Position numbers and translations under genes: made by a program. The notes beneath the pieces are model-generated. The model did no database searches and was not told the origin of the DNA. It saw only the letters and a list, made by a program, of their open reading frames with translations. This document shows, in pieces, positions 13,435 to 64,000 of a DNA stretch of 64,000 nt. Source of the stretch: Callaeas wilsoni (Eukaryota > Chordata > Aves > Passeriformes > Callaeidae); the NCBI GenBank assembly GCA_013398955.1, contig VWPU01011894.1:83136-147135 (forward strand). Reading direction: 5' to 3'. How positions within the stretch are numbered: the first letter of the stretch is position 1; the number at the start of each line of letters is the position of its first letter.

Positions 13435-13995
13435 AACCCACATAGCATTTGGGCCTCTTCAGCTGAAGAGGCATTCGGCCCTTCAGGGCCAAATCTGTAG
13501 GCGTTCTAACATGTCTATTCAAACTCCCAGGTTAACAGCATTACCTGGTGCTAAGGCTTCCTGCATGTATAGGTTCCTCAAACAAGGGGTCCAGAAACAC
13601 TGGGAAAAACACGTATGAAATGGTCTCCCGAATCCGCAGCGGAATCATACGCCTCTGTCAACTTCAGATCCTGGACAGACTCCTGGAGCAAAATACCTTC
13701 TACTATGCTTCAAGGGATCTCATGGGTCTTTTTCTTTGCCATAATGGCCTACTGGCTGTGGTTACTTCGCAATACACACACAGGTTTTTTATGTCGGCTG
13801 GGAGCTGACACCTATATATATGTTGTAAAACACGCAGAAGATTTCAACGTCTTTTACGGGCAAGTGCTCTAATCATTAGACTTGTAAAAGAAGAATATAA
13901 GAACACCTCCATCTGCAATCATTAAAAAAAAAACAAACCAACAAACAACAACAACAAAAAACGCAAAAAAACAAACACCAAAAAAACCCCAGTAG
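13435..13995 (+). other. Unidentified CpG-richer block with A/C-rich tail
   Basis: Between about 13480 and 13870 CpG dinucleotides are clearly denser than in the surrounding DNA. There are two overlapping plus-strand open frames of 85-86 codons (13548-13808 and 13615-13872). The second includes a hydrophobic stretch, MLQGISWVFFFAIMAYWLWL. The block is followed at 13924-13992 by an A/C-rich tract that starts with ten A's. I do not recognise the translations or the nucleotide sequence. It could be a retrocopy with a tail, a decayed LTR or other repeat, or chance. No function is proposed. Confidence 0.35.
13924..13992. repeat. A/C-only low-complexity tract
   Basis: A run of A's followed by CAAA, CAA and CCAAAAAAA units, almost free of G and T. 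It may be a degenerate poly(A) tail of the preceding block or independent simple sequence. Confidence 0.8.
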
Positions 13996-16900
13996 ATAAA
14001 ACATCAGGGAGCCCCGAGTTGTTTGTGTTGTTTTGGCAGGCTCTCCCATGCTGTGAACGACACTTCAGAGTAGCTTTTTATTCAGCTTCTTGTCATCTGA
14101 AAAAGAAAATACTTCAATGCATTTTTAATGAATTTCCTGTAGTTTGAAATGAAATTTTCTCAGTCGAGAAAGTAAAAATCTCCACAGAACAAACAGAAAA
14201 AGTCATTTAAGAAAAATAGTGAAAATTGCAATAAATACAGTGGGTACATCTGGACACATTGCCCATCCTAGAATGCCTTTGGCAATTTGCCCCAACAGCT
14301 TCACACCTGCTAGGTCTCCAGCAAGTTTTCTTTCACACTATCCGTCAGGGCTGACACATCATTCCCATCCAAAGGCTTTCATCAGCATTAAAGCAGTTCA
14401 GCGACACAGGTAAGTTCTCTATTCCTCTTAAAGACCCTCCAGCAAGTCTGAAAAACAAGCCTTTGATCTATAATTTCTCTAAATTTTGCTGGCTTAATCA
14501 CATCAACTCACGCCTTTGTCTTCCCTCCCCTAATAGCATCTGGGTGCTACCAGTTCCTTCCTGCACTCACACTGGGACCACCCTTCACCTTGTATTTTGA
14601 ATTTCTCCTCCAGGCTTGCTCAGCTGTGCTGAAGTCGATACAACTTCCTGTCTCTCTGTGCCTGCACTGGCTGCCCTCCTGACATGACAATTGCTAGCAG
14701 AAGCTATGAAATGCCACATGAGCTACACCCAGCCTTTTCCCAAGTGCTTCTTCACTTACATCTGCAGCTGTCATCTAGCTGGTTTCCTAGAAAATTTTAG
14801 TCTTACCATCTCAGACCATTGAACAGGCTGAGCAGGTTTTACCTGTATTTGGTTCCCAGGTCAGAGGCTGTTCAGTAGACGAACACCAAGATTCAGCATT
14901 TGAGACCAAGATTTTTATTCAAGTAACAGCATACTTAATTGTGTTTTCTCTAGGGCGATTCCAAAAGAGCATCCAAATACAAATTTGAGAATACAAATTT
15001 GAGACTGATCCCTGCAGAAAGGAAGGAGGAAAATGGGCAGAAGGGACTGGTAGGCAAAAAGCCAGAACCTGACTTCCACAATCGAGTCCTCCTCAGCTGT
15101 GTTTTTCTCTTAGGAGAAGTACTAAGTACTACATATAAAAGTAAATATATTTTAATGGGAATTGAGAGCACTTATTCCCAGCTCAATCTCAGATATTTCA
15201 TGGGCCCACAGTAAGACCACTTGGACAGACAACGCAGTCTCAATTCCCTTAAACTCAGACCGAAAATATGTGCAACAGAAATCTCATGCTCCTAACCACC
15301 AGAAATGGATCTAGTGCTCTTAAGAAGCACTAATCACACCCAGCACACTAAGAAGTATGAAAAATTAATTCAGGAGGTATTTTTCACCAGCCTAGGTAAA
15401 GTTTATGATGATTTTCAGCCTGCAGGCTGAATTCTTCTTATACTACCAGCAGCCGTAGTTCTAAATTACATAAAATCTGACCCCAGCATCCACTGAAGTC
15501 AATGACAACTCTTCCTGGGTGCTAAAGATGCCTCACCTATAACCTAACAGCAGAATCCCCCATCTAATCAATGCAAGTGATGTGAGTAAAATGTGAGATG
15601 TGGGGTAGGTAGCATCATGCCATGTAGCATTAAGTGGCAGCAGCAGCATGTATGACTAATTTGTGCTACAGGCTTAAAAATGACAGTCACAGAAGCTAGG
15701 AGAAAGGGCTGTAGTTTTCTAAATCTATGATCTAGCTGTGGTTGTCAAACATAGCAGATTTCTTGGCATCAACATCTGTCCCTGAAGCAAGCAGCAATTA
15801 CAGCACTTTGCAGCACTGTAAGGCATCCTGACAGCTTTCAGTTCAGCCTGAAAAATGATTTGATGGTCCTGGCCACACTTATCAAAAGAAATTAGGGTGC
15901 CCCACTCCCTGCCTTGCATGGGCCACCACTCATACTAAAATGATTTCTCCATACATGCCTCTCTACATGTATTTGTTCAAGCTATAGTTCATTTTTGCTG
16001 AAACACAGTCTTTACAGGTCTATGGCTTCTGATGTATGGAACCTTTGCCAGGCCCAAGCACAGAATAATAGAAAATCACTTTAGGTCATGTAAAGAAATA
16101 GAGCAGCTGACAAATGGTGTGTTGGTAGGTAAGGCAAGAAGGAAGTGCTTCTACATTACCTCACAGGAATAAAAAATAAATAAATTAGATAATAAAATGA
16201 GCATTGCTACTCTGTATTATTTGTTTCTGCTGCTGTGAGAGAGGCAAGGTAATTCATGTAGCTTTTAGCTTGTTGACATAATGAGATACATCATGACAAT
16301 GCTACATCAGTAGACTGGTCTGCCATCTCAATAAATAATAAAGCAGATTAACATTCATCATATTGCTCATGAAACCCATGCCTTTATCTGCTCATATCTA
16401 AAACATCAGGTTGATGGAATCATTCAGCTAGCATCAGTGTTACAGCAATAATTTCAGGAGAATCCATATTAAAGGGGTTTACGGTATTCCTTCCTCTTTC
16501 TGCTTCAGGCCACAATTAGAAAGACAACTGTTTAAGAACTCTCACAATTGTATTTTATTTGACATCAGCAATATACACTGGAGTATAATAGGAACAATTT
16601 TTTGCACAATCTTTCTTGCAAGATGGATTTATTTTCCAAATACATAGATGTTCATAATACAGGAAGGTAACAGTTAAGCTGCACAATAGCAAAACAAGTT
16701 GACAGCTATCAAACCAGCTTTTGAGTTGCTAGTATAGTCAGGTGACCAGCATTGAACATATCATTCAAATAATTTAGTTAACCTCTGATTCTTCAAATCT
16801 TCCCAGCCACATTGTTCCATGCAACTAAAATGTGCACCAAGAAAAGTGTAAAATAATTCAACCCAAGGCTTCCCTTGCTTTGATTTCCTTTCAGTTTTTC

Positions 16901-19900
16901 CCCATGTATGAGCCAATACAAAGGGATAAACATCAGAATTTGGCATGACACAGGAACTCTTGCAACATGCATCTAGGACAGCCACATATTGCAGAAGTAG
17001 TAAGTTATTGACAGAGAAGATAGGACTTTCCTATAGGGAAAGGGCATGTTTAAAAAGCATTTTTACTATGCTTGCTTTAAGTGTATATTTTCTGCATGCC
17101 ACTACTTTTACAGAAGAAAAATATAAAAGTACTTCCGAAAGATTCATATTTTTCACTGGGAGTCTTCCTTGCAATGTCTAAGCCTAAACCCAGATGTTTT
17201 GGTTGCAATGGACAGGGCTTCTCAGGAAAAGAAAAGCGTACAGTAAAACAAAATATCAGTAAATACCATCTTCTTTTTTTTCTTACTTCTTTTCATTTTC
17301 AGCTTTAAAATGACACAAGATATAGCAGCTGCTGCACATCACATATAAGTTCCCCCTTTTTTTTTTTTTTTGGTTCCTTAGTTGGTACAGGTCTTAAACT
17401 TCAAATTAGCACAGAAGTTGATATCTCCCAGTCTGCCTCTCAACTGTGAATTTCTGAGTAGAGAGAGCGAGAGAAAGGATGTTCCTCATAGTTTTCTAGA
17501 TTGACTGATTTTAACAGCTCACTAAAGTGCCCCAGCAGTTTGGAATATCAGAACTGGCAGGACTGGCAGAATACAAGAGTGGTAGGTAAAAGTGAGGAGA
17601 AAAAGGAACCCAAGGCAACTTCTAGGAGCCTTATTTAATCACTACCAGCAAGTAAATACTGTGCCTGCAGACAGGCTTTTAACATACTGTCACTGCTATG
17701 TATGCTTGCTAGTGATGCAGCACAGAGCACAAGTGGGCTGGCAGTGCTGGCAGTCATCCAGAAAATTTAGAAACCTGAAAATCTTTTGTTTGTTCTACAA
17801 CTGGCCTGTATTTCAAGCAGCCAAAGTTGGTTTGTGCCACTGCGCTAGCACTGGATCTTCAAACCCACCCGTAAGTCCTTATACACCACACTTTAGGACT
17901 CCAACCCTACCCACACTGTGCCTTGCTGCTTGACTGCCAGGGTCTATCTGCCACTGGCATGGATGCACTCTGTCTCCCTGCCCAGCTTCTGCTGTCCACC
18001 CTGGTGATGGAGGTGCAGTGCACAGAGAGCCCGTGGCTAAAGGGAAGGCATATGAATCCCACGCCATCCCAGAAACTGCTGCTCCCCGCCTCAGCCACAA
18101 GGCAAAGGAGCAAAGTCAGGGACAGATCTTGGACAAATCAAAACAGTGCAAAAGTAGCAGAACGTGCCAATGAGTGGGTTTAGATTGTTCATTTGGGGAG
18201 GTTAAAACAGCTCATGAGCAGCCCTTAAGCCTAATTCAACTCTTATATCTTACCTCAGCAGAATGCCCCAGCTGTTCTTATCCAGAACTGAGATACCTCC
18301 TCCTGCTGAACAGATTGCTCCATCAGGACAAAATTTACCCTTACAAAAATATGCTCCTAACTCAGCAAGGCCAGCACTGAGTGCCCTCCTAACTGGACTG
18401 ATGAATTGAACCTAAAAATTCCTAGGTCTTCCACAGTTCACTCATGGCATAGCAGAAAGAAAACCTGGAAGTATACAGGGAAGCTGGCTAATTGCACACT
18501 TAGTAAGATCAACTGAGAATGTGAAGATCAAAGGATGTCCTTTTTTTACTCACATATCTTTTCTTATCTGATTTCACTATATTTATGCTATGATATCCAG
18601 AGAGAAAGTGAGAAGTAGCATTTTAAAACCTCTCCAGAGAATTTTCTCACCTTCTGCTTATATATCGTCTCCACATTCTCCAAAGGAGAAAAAATACAAT
18701 TCATATATTTATGAAATGTCTACTGAATATCCCACAGCTAAACATCTTTCTGTTTTAGCTTAACAGAAAACCCACACACATTTTGCCTTACCTTCCTAAG
18801 TGAAATGTCTACAATTAAAATTTACATTTTCAGTACAGAGAAATTATTTTTGTATTTAAAATTTTAAAAATTTTAACTAAATATTTGCCAAATTAAGATT
18901 TTATTTGAAAACAAAAGCTATCTTTGTGAGATAATCATAGAGGGAAGTTTGTTTAGAAGCGTTTCCTACCTTCCAGAAGTTTGCAATGAAGCTTATGATT
19001 TCCATGTGTGCAGGTGAGGAAACTTCTTTGAAAAAAACTAAGTTAAAAAAAATGAGAAGGATGCAGCTTGATTTTCTTCTTCATAATTATGCAACAAAAT
19101 GGAGAAATGGGCATAATTATGCAATAAAATAGAGCTTCAAAGAGAAACCCCCTTTTCCCAATGTTGAAGTTACAGGAGAGGGGGTAGGGGCATAATAATT
19201 ATACCTACAAAAAAGTCAGTGATGCAGTTCTGCCTCTGGGAAGGCCCACAAGCTGCTGGATAGTGGGTACTTACCAGGCTGCAGCACTGGTAAGAAGCAT
19301 CTTGTGTTTCATTACCAGACCTGCACTTGTCATTCCCACCACTCTCCGTCTCAAAACATTCAGCAGGTACGCAAGGAGCAGACAAGACTGCAATAGACCT
19401 TGGTGCTCCTTCGGGGTGTTCAGTGCTGTTCCAGTGCATATAAGCACTGCTGACCTGAAGGAGTTTTCGTTCTGCCCTATTTTGTACTTCGAAAAAGTAT
19501 TTTCCATCCCACCCCCACTACTCCAAAGACCCTGTTGCACTACAGAACAGCTTGGATGCACAGCAGCATGAAGTCATTCCAGCTGGCAGCAGGAGCTACC
19601 TCACATCTTTTCAGTCTTCTAGCCACAGCATCAGAAACCTTAGGGGAGATTAACTCTGCTGATCCTCGTGCAGGATTTGCAGTTGGAGTCGAATTCCACA
19701 TTGCACTCAGCTTCTTCCTAAGTTGCTTACTTGGAAAAGAGTTTAGGGGGCATTTTCATAAGTGGCTTAATCCAATATAAGCTCTGCTCAGCCTCTGAAA
19801 GAGGCAGTCACACTCTCCTTACCCTCTGTTTCTGACCACAGACTCCCATCTTCTCCCACGTGAGCAACATAACAGTTCTCATCACCCACAGTGGGCTACA

Positions 19901-22900
19901 CACTCACCTTCACCTGCTGTGGGATCCATGCTGTGCAAGTGCCAAGTTGTGGACATACATTTCCAGTCATGGCAACTTTAAATGCAGGTGCAGCCCACAA
20001 GCTGTAGCACTGACTGGATTTTCAGAAATGCTCATCACTAAACAGCTCTCATGAATTCAGGTACAAGAACTAAGTCATCAAATTTCATAGGAAGGCATGA
20101 TACTGTAAAAAACTGGTTGTTACTATAGTTGAAAGCTTTTTTCTTCACCCACATCCCCTCTGATAACTGAATTAAATGGGAGACAGCATTCTCTCTATTT
20201 AGTCTCTTAAACATAAAACAAATTAAATGCTAAACATTCCAAAGTGCTTCATTACTGAAAATTAATACAGAGTCCCAGAAAGATTTTAAAAAAAAAGTTG
20301 CTGTTTACATTTTTAGTTGAGAAATGTTCTAAAACATTAATACTTACAGTAATACTTAATAAAACTAATTCTTTTTCCCTTCCCATTCTGTCTCCTAATT
20401 CTTCCTGGCTGACAATGAAAATACCATTTTCGAAAACAGCTTCAATAGAACACAAACGTTTATAATAGGACATTAGACACTTTTCTTTATTACTTTCTCA
20501 TTACACTTATAATGAAGAAATAATTATTTCTAGGCTGTTTCCTGCCAGATGCAATTCTAGTACCTCTAATAGGACATATCTTAAAATAACTGCTTGGTAG
20601 CAAGAAATTAAATTTTTCATCCATACTCATGTTCTCCCTTCTCTTCCTTTTCTCTCTCTTCAAATAACTTCATTGATTTTGGCCCTTTCAAAAATTCTCG
20701 CCTGTTTTTTGGTTTGGCGGGTTTTTTTCAGTCCATAATTTGTCATTGATATAATTCACAAAATCACCTCTGTGGAGGAAAAATGACCACAGGGGGAACT
20801 GGAGGTTTGAGAAACCTCTGTTTTAATGACAGTTGAGGTAAGACAAGAATCCTCAGACTGTGGTTTCACACCAGCATTAACCTAGCTCAAAGCACCAATC
20901 CAGGCTCTTCACCCCACCCTTTGTACCAGCACTAAGATGGGAGCCACATCAGACAGATCCGACTACTACTAACCAGCAAAAAGGAAACAAGACAAACTCG
21001 GGGTTTTAGCTAGACAAGTTATTTCAGCCTGCTCCCCCACAAGCACTGAAATACTTCCCCACACAAAAAGCAAGGCAGTAAAGAAGAATTTGAGAGTGCT
21101 ACATTCAGCAGTAATACAGTTTTATGGTGGAGTCTTAAAAAAAGGCCGCTAAAATCCTATGGATTCTGCTTGTAGTCTCTCTGGTGCACACTGCTTCAGA
21201 AGATGGCAGGACATAAGCCAGCTCCAATTCAGAAGCCTCTTAGAATAAAACATGCCCTGAGTCCTGCCCTGCCCAATGTGCTTCATCAGCCCTTCAAATA
21301 CCAGTTGAGTACTCAAGGCCACGATTTTTCACAAGTGGATTAATTTTCATCATGAAAGCACTGCTGGTATTGATTTGCAAAGGCATGTATCTATGAAACA
21401 AATATTTTAAACTAATTGTTCAAGAACTCTGGTTTTCTGAAACACCTCAAATCTCTACCACTCGTCTGAGGATGGAGAATGTTGCCACAAATTAATAAAA
21501 AATGAAATACATGCACATACAGAACCATCTATTTATGAAAAGTTCATTTGACAACCTGGTGCATTCTAATAGAAAAGGAGATTTTCAAGCTTGCAAATAT
21601 AAAGCATACCGTGATGTTACTGTTCGTAATAAGACTAGCTATCTCATATTTCCAAATAACTTTGAAGATATACTTGTACATGTTCTTTACTTCTGAGTCC
21701 TCCATCCTCATAGCAGTTTTACTTACCATGGAGATGAACCACCACCACAAGATGATGATGCAAGACAAAGCAGCACTCAACTAAATTTTTCATGTATTGA
21801 GCTCAGAAGTACAGCTAAGTGCTTCATACTGCCATCTACTTCTTCTACCAAACTCCAGTTAAGTTTTTTCTAAGGATGAAAACATATTCACAAACAATGA
21901 TTTTCTTAAGTGTTTCTTTATGTCATCAGATCATCCACAGATTGCTATGTCAGTTAACAGCAACCTGGATTCAGCATTCACAAAAACACTAAGCAAATGT
22001 TGACACAACAGCAAGATGACCAGCAGGAAATAACCCAGATCTTCATGTTAGTTGAAGATTAATTCAGTAATACCATACTCTTCCTCCAGATCTTTTTCTT
22101 GAAAATAGTTATATGAAGATAGTAGTATTAAAAAAATACCTACCTGCTGTTTTCCATCCAAAAGGTACTCTTTCAATACAGAACTATTAGCAAGTGCATC
22201 TTGAGTTTATCTCCTTAAAATTCTGGGAAATTATATCATTTCAAGGGATATCTGTATATATGTATCAAGGCTGCAACAGCATTAGTATTTTTAAATGATA
22301 AAACTACTCTATTTTTTTAAAAAACCATTCAAAAATTGATGGGAGTTTGGATCGTTTCCTAAAAAAGGGAATCTCCAAGGCTTTTGTTTTGCTGCTATTA
22401 TTTTTATTTTGAAGAAGCCATCATGTTCTCAATTCCTCTTGCACAAAAAAATGAAAATAGAATTATGACCAAAAAATATAGTGAACTGCAATGGATATTG
22501 ACGGGTTTTCTTTGAAATCCTTTCCAGTGGAATAATACAAAAAGCATAAGAAAGTCTAAGAGATACTTCTAGATGTAGTAAGTTAAGGACTAGAAGACAG
22601 TGCTATTCAGTTCTGAAATAAATACTCACCACATTTCTAACTCACATGAATACAAAGTATGTTTTGCAAATTCTATCAGTTTTACAATCATTGCCTTTTT
22701 CATTCCCTCCAGTTAACACAGAACATAACATCAGCAAAGAGAGATCTTTACAGGGTACTCTGTACTTCGCACTACTCTCACTTGCCTGGGATGTGGCAAA
22801 AATTTGCTTTCAGAGTCTGATTTACTCAGAACACACTGAAACTCTCACCACACTCACATCCTCCAAAATAGCTACATCTTGACTCTGAGGAGAGGCCTAC

Positions 22901-23833
22901 AAATGAAGATTGCACAAATTAACGCACATCAGACTCTTTCAAAATGGAACATTTTTCCTTCCAGTAAACTTTCCATTTAAAGTGCACTGAAGTAAATGAA
23001 AAACACATATTGGTGCCAGTGGATACCAGTACAGGTCCTCAAAAAAATGTAAACTTACCTCGGAAGCCCACAGTGAAAGAAATATATGGTCTTGGGGAAA
23101 AAAAACATTTAAAAAATATATATATAAATGAATAATTTAAAAAGATCCTACTGTCACCTAACTTAATTTAAATTTTTTCCTGGATTTTTTCCCCCCTTGT
23201 TTTTTGAGGTTGCTGTCTGGTGGTTAATACTGACCTCCATAATGCTATTTGCCCCTCGGATTTTCATTGAGTATGAAATTTTGTTTATACAGTTTTGTTC
23301 TAACAAATATAAATGGAGAAGCTGTACTGTTTATGCTATATTGCTTTACTCCTGTCAGAGTATGAAGGGAAGCACCTCCTATTCTCCCCACTTAGCACTG
23401 ACCTGCTGCAAACTTACTGCTGCATAGCCCTGCAGCTCTGTAAGGCTTCTACAACTTTGATCATCCTTGGCTTGATCGATATCACCCATAGATATTATAC
23501 TAAACCTAGTAGTAGTTTCCTTTCCTGTTGGTAGATGTGAACTTATCTGAAGTGTTTGGTTAGTTTTAAATCACTGTGATACTATCAAAAAAAGATTATT
23601 CAACAAAGTCAATAGAAAAAAAGAACAAAAACTAAAAAAATAGCGCCTGTAGAGTTCATCTCACTGAAGCTCATCTCTAATAAGCTATTTGATCACTGAA
23701 ATGACATCTGCAATGTTCTCCCTTAGGATTTTAGTTAGCAGTTTTGAACATTTGGGCTGCTATATTTAACATATTCCTCCTTTTGTGCTTCCAAGTTATG
23801 GTGTCCCTGAGTATATTGCAGACTCTTTACTGT
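13996..23833. other. Intergenic or distal 3' UTR, no gene recognised
   Basis: AT-rich DNA without a convincing exon. Slightly GC-richer patches occur at about 17500-18180 and 19170-19760 but could not be assigned. There is a 15-T run at 17357-17371. A small hairpin lies at 19270-19294, with CTTACCAG and CTGGTAAG around a 9-nt loop. Further AATAAA-type signals for a minus-strand transcript exist, for example 22403-22408, but none can be tied to GABRA4. Confidence 0.45.
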
Positions 23834-26676
23834 TTTATTGTTTCTGATCATTCAGAGAGATTAAAAATAATGAAGAACAACTGTTAATAATAAATTTGTA
23901 TTTACATTGCCCACGTGTACTTTGGAAAGGTAATTATGGCAATTTCTTCATAAGCTGCAACATAAAAATGTAGTACAGTTCAATAAATTAGTCCTAGACT
24001 CATAATGATGATTTTTTTTTTTTTTAATGTACTTCATTTTGAATGTAGGCATGGAAGGGTTGGAGGGTACTTCAGAAATATACTGGCAGATTTAGAATAG
24101 GTAACTTTTTTCTGTGGTATCATTAAAAATTTCTCCCAAAATGGAAGCACAGAAATAAATATTTGGAATTTTTTAATTTTTGCAATCTTTTTCCTCCTTA
24201 TAAGTATTTAAAATTGAACAGAAACTACAAGTGAATTCAAGCAGCACATTTAGATCAGTCTTAGCCTGAACTAGTGTTGATCTCACTGAACAATGCACTA
24301 GAAAAGGCTGATTATAAAATCAGTATACAGGGGTGGGTGGAAGGAACAGACAGCTGTTTCTAATTAATTGTTTACAGCTCTGCCTGTGAGAAAACATCCT
24401 TGGTTTTCATCACAGAGGAAAGCAAAGAGTAATTTCAGTAACTTCTGGTGCAAATGCTAGGTTTTCCACACAGAAGGTCACCGTTCTTCATGCTAGAAGT
24501 ATTTTATCATTCACGCAATTATAATCAATAATTGCCAGAGATTTAGCTTTGTTTCTTCCTGCTTAACCAAATAAATAATCAATCTTTTGCATACTATCTT
24601 CTAGTCTAACAATTTGCAACAATGTGACCTAATTGGAGAGGAAACAGCTACAGCAACTAGCAATGCATCCAAAGATACAAACTACTGCAGTTAGACATCT
24701 TGCATGGGTGCTCCATTTCCAGTTCTGTGATAAGCCACAAAATGTTCTTCTAACAAGTCCTGCAATCTCAGGCATCTTCTAGATGTAAAAGATGAAAAAG
24801 GAAAGAACCATACCTGGCCTTTTGAGAGCATCCTGAACTAAAAGAAAGACTAAGGCAACTGTTTATCACTACATTATAATAAAGTTACGTAAGACATTCC
24901 CACTGCATCCTATCATCTAGAGTTCATTATTAGACATGAAAGAACCATCTGGGATCCATACTACACACTGTAGTATCTCTTGCCATCTCCCAGGTCCCAT
25001 AAGTTAGAGGTCAGAATCTCAGCCATGAGCTGGCTAAAAGGCTTGGAGAGACAGAGGCACGGTCATAGTCCAGCTCGTGGTCTCCACAAGTCCCTTGATC
25101 ATTACTGGGCACAGAAGCACTCAACGCTCACCTGATCTGCCCCACAGCGTAAGACTTTGACAAGGCTACCAATCTGCTATTCAATCCACCAAAGCTAAGG
25201 ATTAGTCCAGACCCTTTAAAGGCACAGTCAGCTCATAGCTGAGAATTTGGCCTTTGATTTTCACTTGTCACCTGCACAGAAACACTAACCACTTGCCGAA
25301 CCAGACAGACCTATACAAACATTTCTTGTACTTATTGGCAATATGTTTTCTACCCACTCTAGTGAAAATAACATTTATGATCAGGATTTCTATCAGGTTT
25401 AACTATTCAATTCTTTAATAATGTTGCCTGCTTGCATACTGCAAGTTGGTAAGAAAAGCACCTGTCTATGCCACAGTTTAAAGTAAACAAATGGATCGTA
25501 AATTAACTTTTTTAGTCTGGGATCCACCTAGAAAGTTTGCTTTCTTACTTATATCACAGAAGTCCTTCTCAAAAAGGGTGTCTTTCATTCACTGAGTGAC
25601 ATGCCACACTCATCTATGCACAGGAAATGGGGCTTTTTTTGCTTAATTTTGAAGCCACTTTTAAAACTATGTTGAAAATTTAACTTGACACAAACATTAC
25701 ATAAGGAGCACGCGGCGGGGGGCGGGGATGGCAATGGAATATGTGTTTAAAGGAAATCAGGAGTGCAACTGAAAAGTATAGGGGAAAAGAAACAAAAACA
25801 AACCAAAACCCAAACCTCAAAGCATAAAAAGAAAAAGCAAAGAATTCAAATAAAAAGTTGAACATTGTGGTCTGGTCCTCATCTACTACAATTGATGTAA
25901 TTTAGGAGTAAATCCACTCAAGCTGGTCAGCAAGGTCAAAGAAGAATTGCCCACTTAAGATCACCTTACCAAACAAGAAAATCCAATTTTGAGAATTACA
26001 TCGGATTTCAAATTTTAGGAGGTTCATTCATTCTTAGTTTGGTGTGAGAATTTCCCAGGTTACAATGCAAAATAATGCTTAGTAAAAATATACGGAGCTC
26101 TACAACTCCTTTGCATAACTTTCCTGGAGTTGCACTCTCCCAGGCTGGACTCTCTTCCCTTTTGCCGCTGTTCATTTTCTTCCCCCCATTCTGCCAATTT
26201 TAATCCAGCAGGCAAAGTCCCTTTCTAGTAAGCACTGTCAAAATATTCAGGACTTAGACCTTGCACTCAGAGAATGCAATGCTGTGTCCAGACAGCAGTG
26301 CTGGGTGCCTCAGGCATTTGTAATAGCCAACATGCATATTCCTAGCAGTCAGATGTGTTCCACTGCACAGCTGTGCACCTCTGCCTCTGATTTTTTTCAG
26401 GTGCATGTTCCTCCCAAAAGCAAGTTCTGTGCAGCCAGAGTAGTTTGTCTCAAACGAGTGTTGGTTCATTGCTGGCTGAAGGGAGGAAGACCCTTACTGT
26501 TACCCGTTACTCTGTTAAGAGTTAACTAATTATCCCCAATAACTCCAGCCTTTAGAATGGGAAAGTAGCACACAGCTTTTATAAATAAGAATTACTGACC
26601 TTTTTAAATAGTTTCAAAAGAAGAAACTCTCCATCAAATGTAAGTATAATTTAGGAACTACTACATAGCAGCAAAA
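23834..26676 (-). other. Presumed GABRA4 3' UTR / downstream flank
   Basis: No coding sequence was seen after the stop codon. The nearest ATTAAA-type poly(A) hexamer on the minus strand is at 26199-26204, about 0.5 kb beyond the stop, with another at 25414-25419. The first canonical AATAAA is at 23834-23839, about 2.8 kb beyond the stop. GABRA4 has a long 3' UTR in mammals as I recall it, so the transcript may run this far or further. The true end cannot be decided by eye. Confidence 0.4.
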
Positions 26677-63774
<37,098 letters not shown>

Positions 63775-64000
63775 CTTTGCATGCCATACTTCACGCCTGG
63801 GCACGTTAAACGCCTTGTCCGGGGCGGGGAGGGGGACGCGGGGCCCGGCGGGGGGGCGGCGGTCCCCGGCGGTCCCACATGCGCGGCGCCCCGGTTGCCA
63901 AGCGCCCGGCACGGGCGGAGGAGCGGCGAGCGAGTTTCCCCGCACCGTTAACTCTCTCGGGGCAACAGGCGCCGGTCCCCGCCGCTCCCCCCGCTCCCGC

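Noticed and set aside
13548..13872. COX7B2-like or other small mitochondrial membrane-protein gene (COX7B2 sits beside GABRA4 in mammals)
   Set aside because: The translations do not resemble COX7B or any NDUF subunit I could compare. Kept only as an unidentified block.

Overview
The window is vertebrate nuclear DNA, almost certainly from a bird. Most of it is AT-rich. It carries CR1 LINE fragments and two LTRs of a type I recognise from avian (probably songbird-type) endogenous retroviruses, and I saw no mammalian SINEs. The one protein-coding gene has introns and belongs to the GABA-A receptor alpha family. No bacterial-type operon, CRISPR array, rRNA or tRNA gene was seen.

The gene is GABRA4, on the minus strand, and its whole coding region lies inside the window. 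Nine exons can be placed to the base with GT-AG introns and matching phases: 63774-63692, 63583-63465, 54138-54071, 51661-51441, 51338-51256, 49524-49381, 47986-47834, 44344-44085 and 27210-26677. They sum to 1665 nt, giving 554 codons plus a stop. Nothing interrupts the frame. The alpha4 identity rests on the C-terminal tail, the arginine in the TFFRNG motif (the diazepam-insensitive form) and the long proline/serine-rich M3-M4 loop. Introns 1 and 4 are tiny (108 and 102 nt). Intron 8 is 16.9 kb.

Layout: 1-26676 lies beyond the stop codon. It holds the 3' UTR of unknown length, intergenic DNA, a plus-strand CR1 3' end (about 222-935), a solo LTR with a 6-bp target duplication (3546-4215), a minus-strand CR1 reverse-transcriptase remnant (about 9790-10195) next to a 26-bp perfect palindrome, and an unexplained CpG-richer block with an A/C-rich tail (about 13435-13995). 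26677-63774 is the coding span. Its introns hold a second LTR (about 31060-31773), three separate duplications, a long imperfect hairpin (56132-56269), microsatellites and one ambiguous base. About 63040-64000 is a GC- and CpG-rich island covering exons 1-2 and the presumed promoter. In vertebrates GABRB1 lies head-to-head with GABRA4, so the island's outer edge may face GABRB1, but no GABRB1 coding sequence is visible here.

I found no convincing new multi-gene system. The observations most worth checking are the intronic hairpin, the 232-bp near-identical duplication in intron 8, the unexplained CpG-rich block at 13.4-14.0 kb, and the CpG-island promoter.
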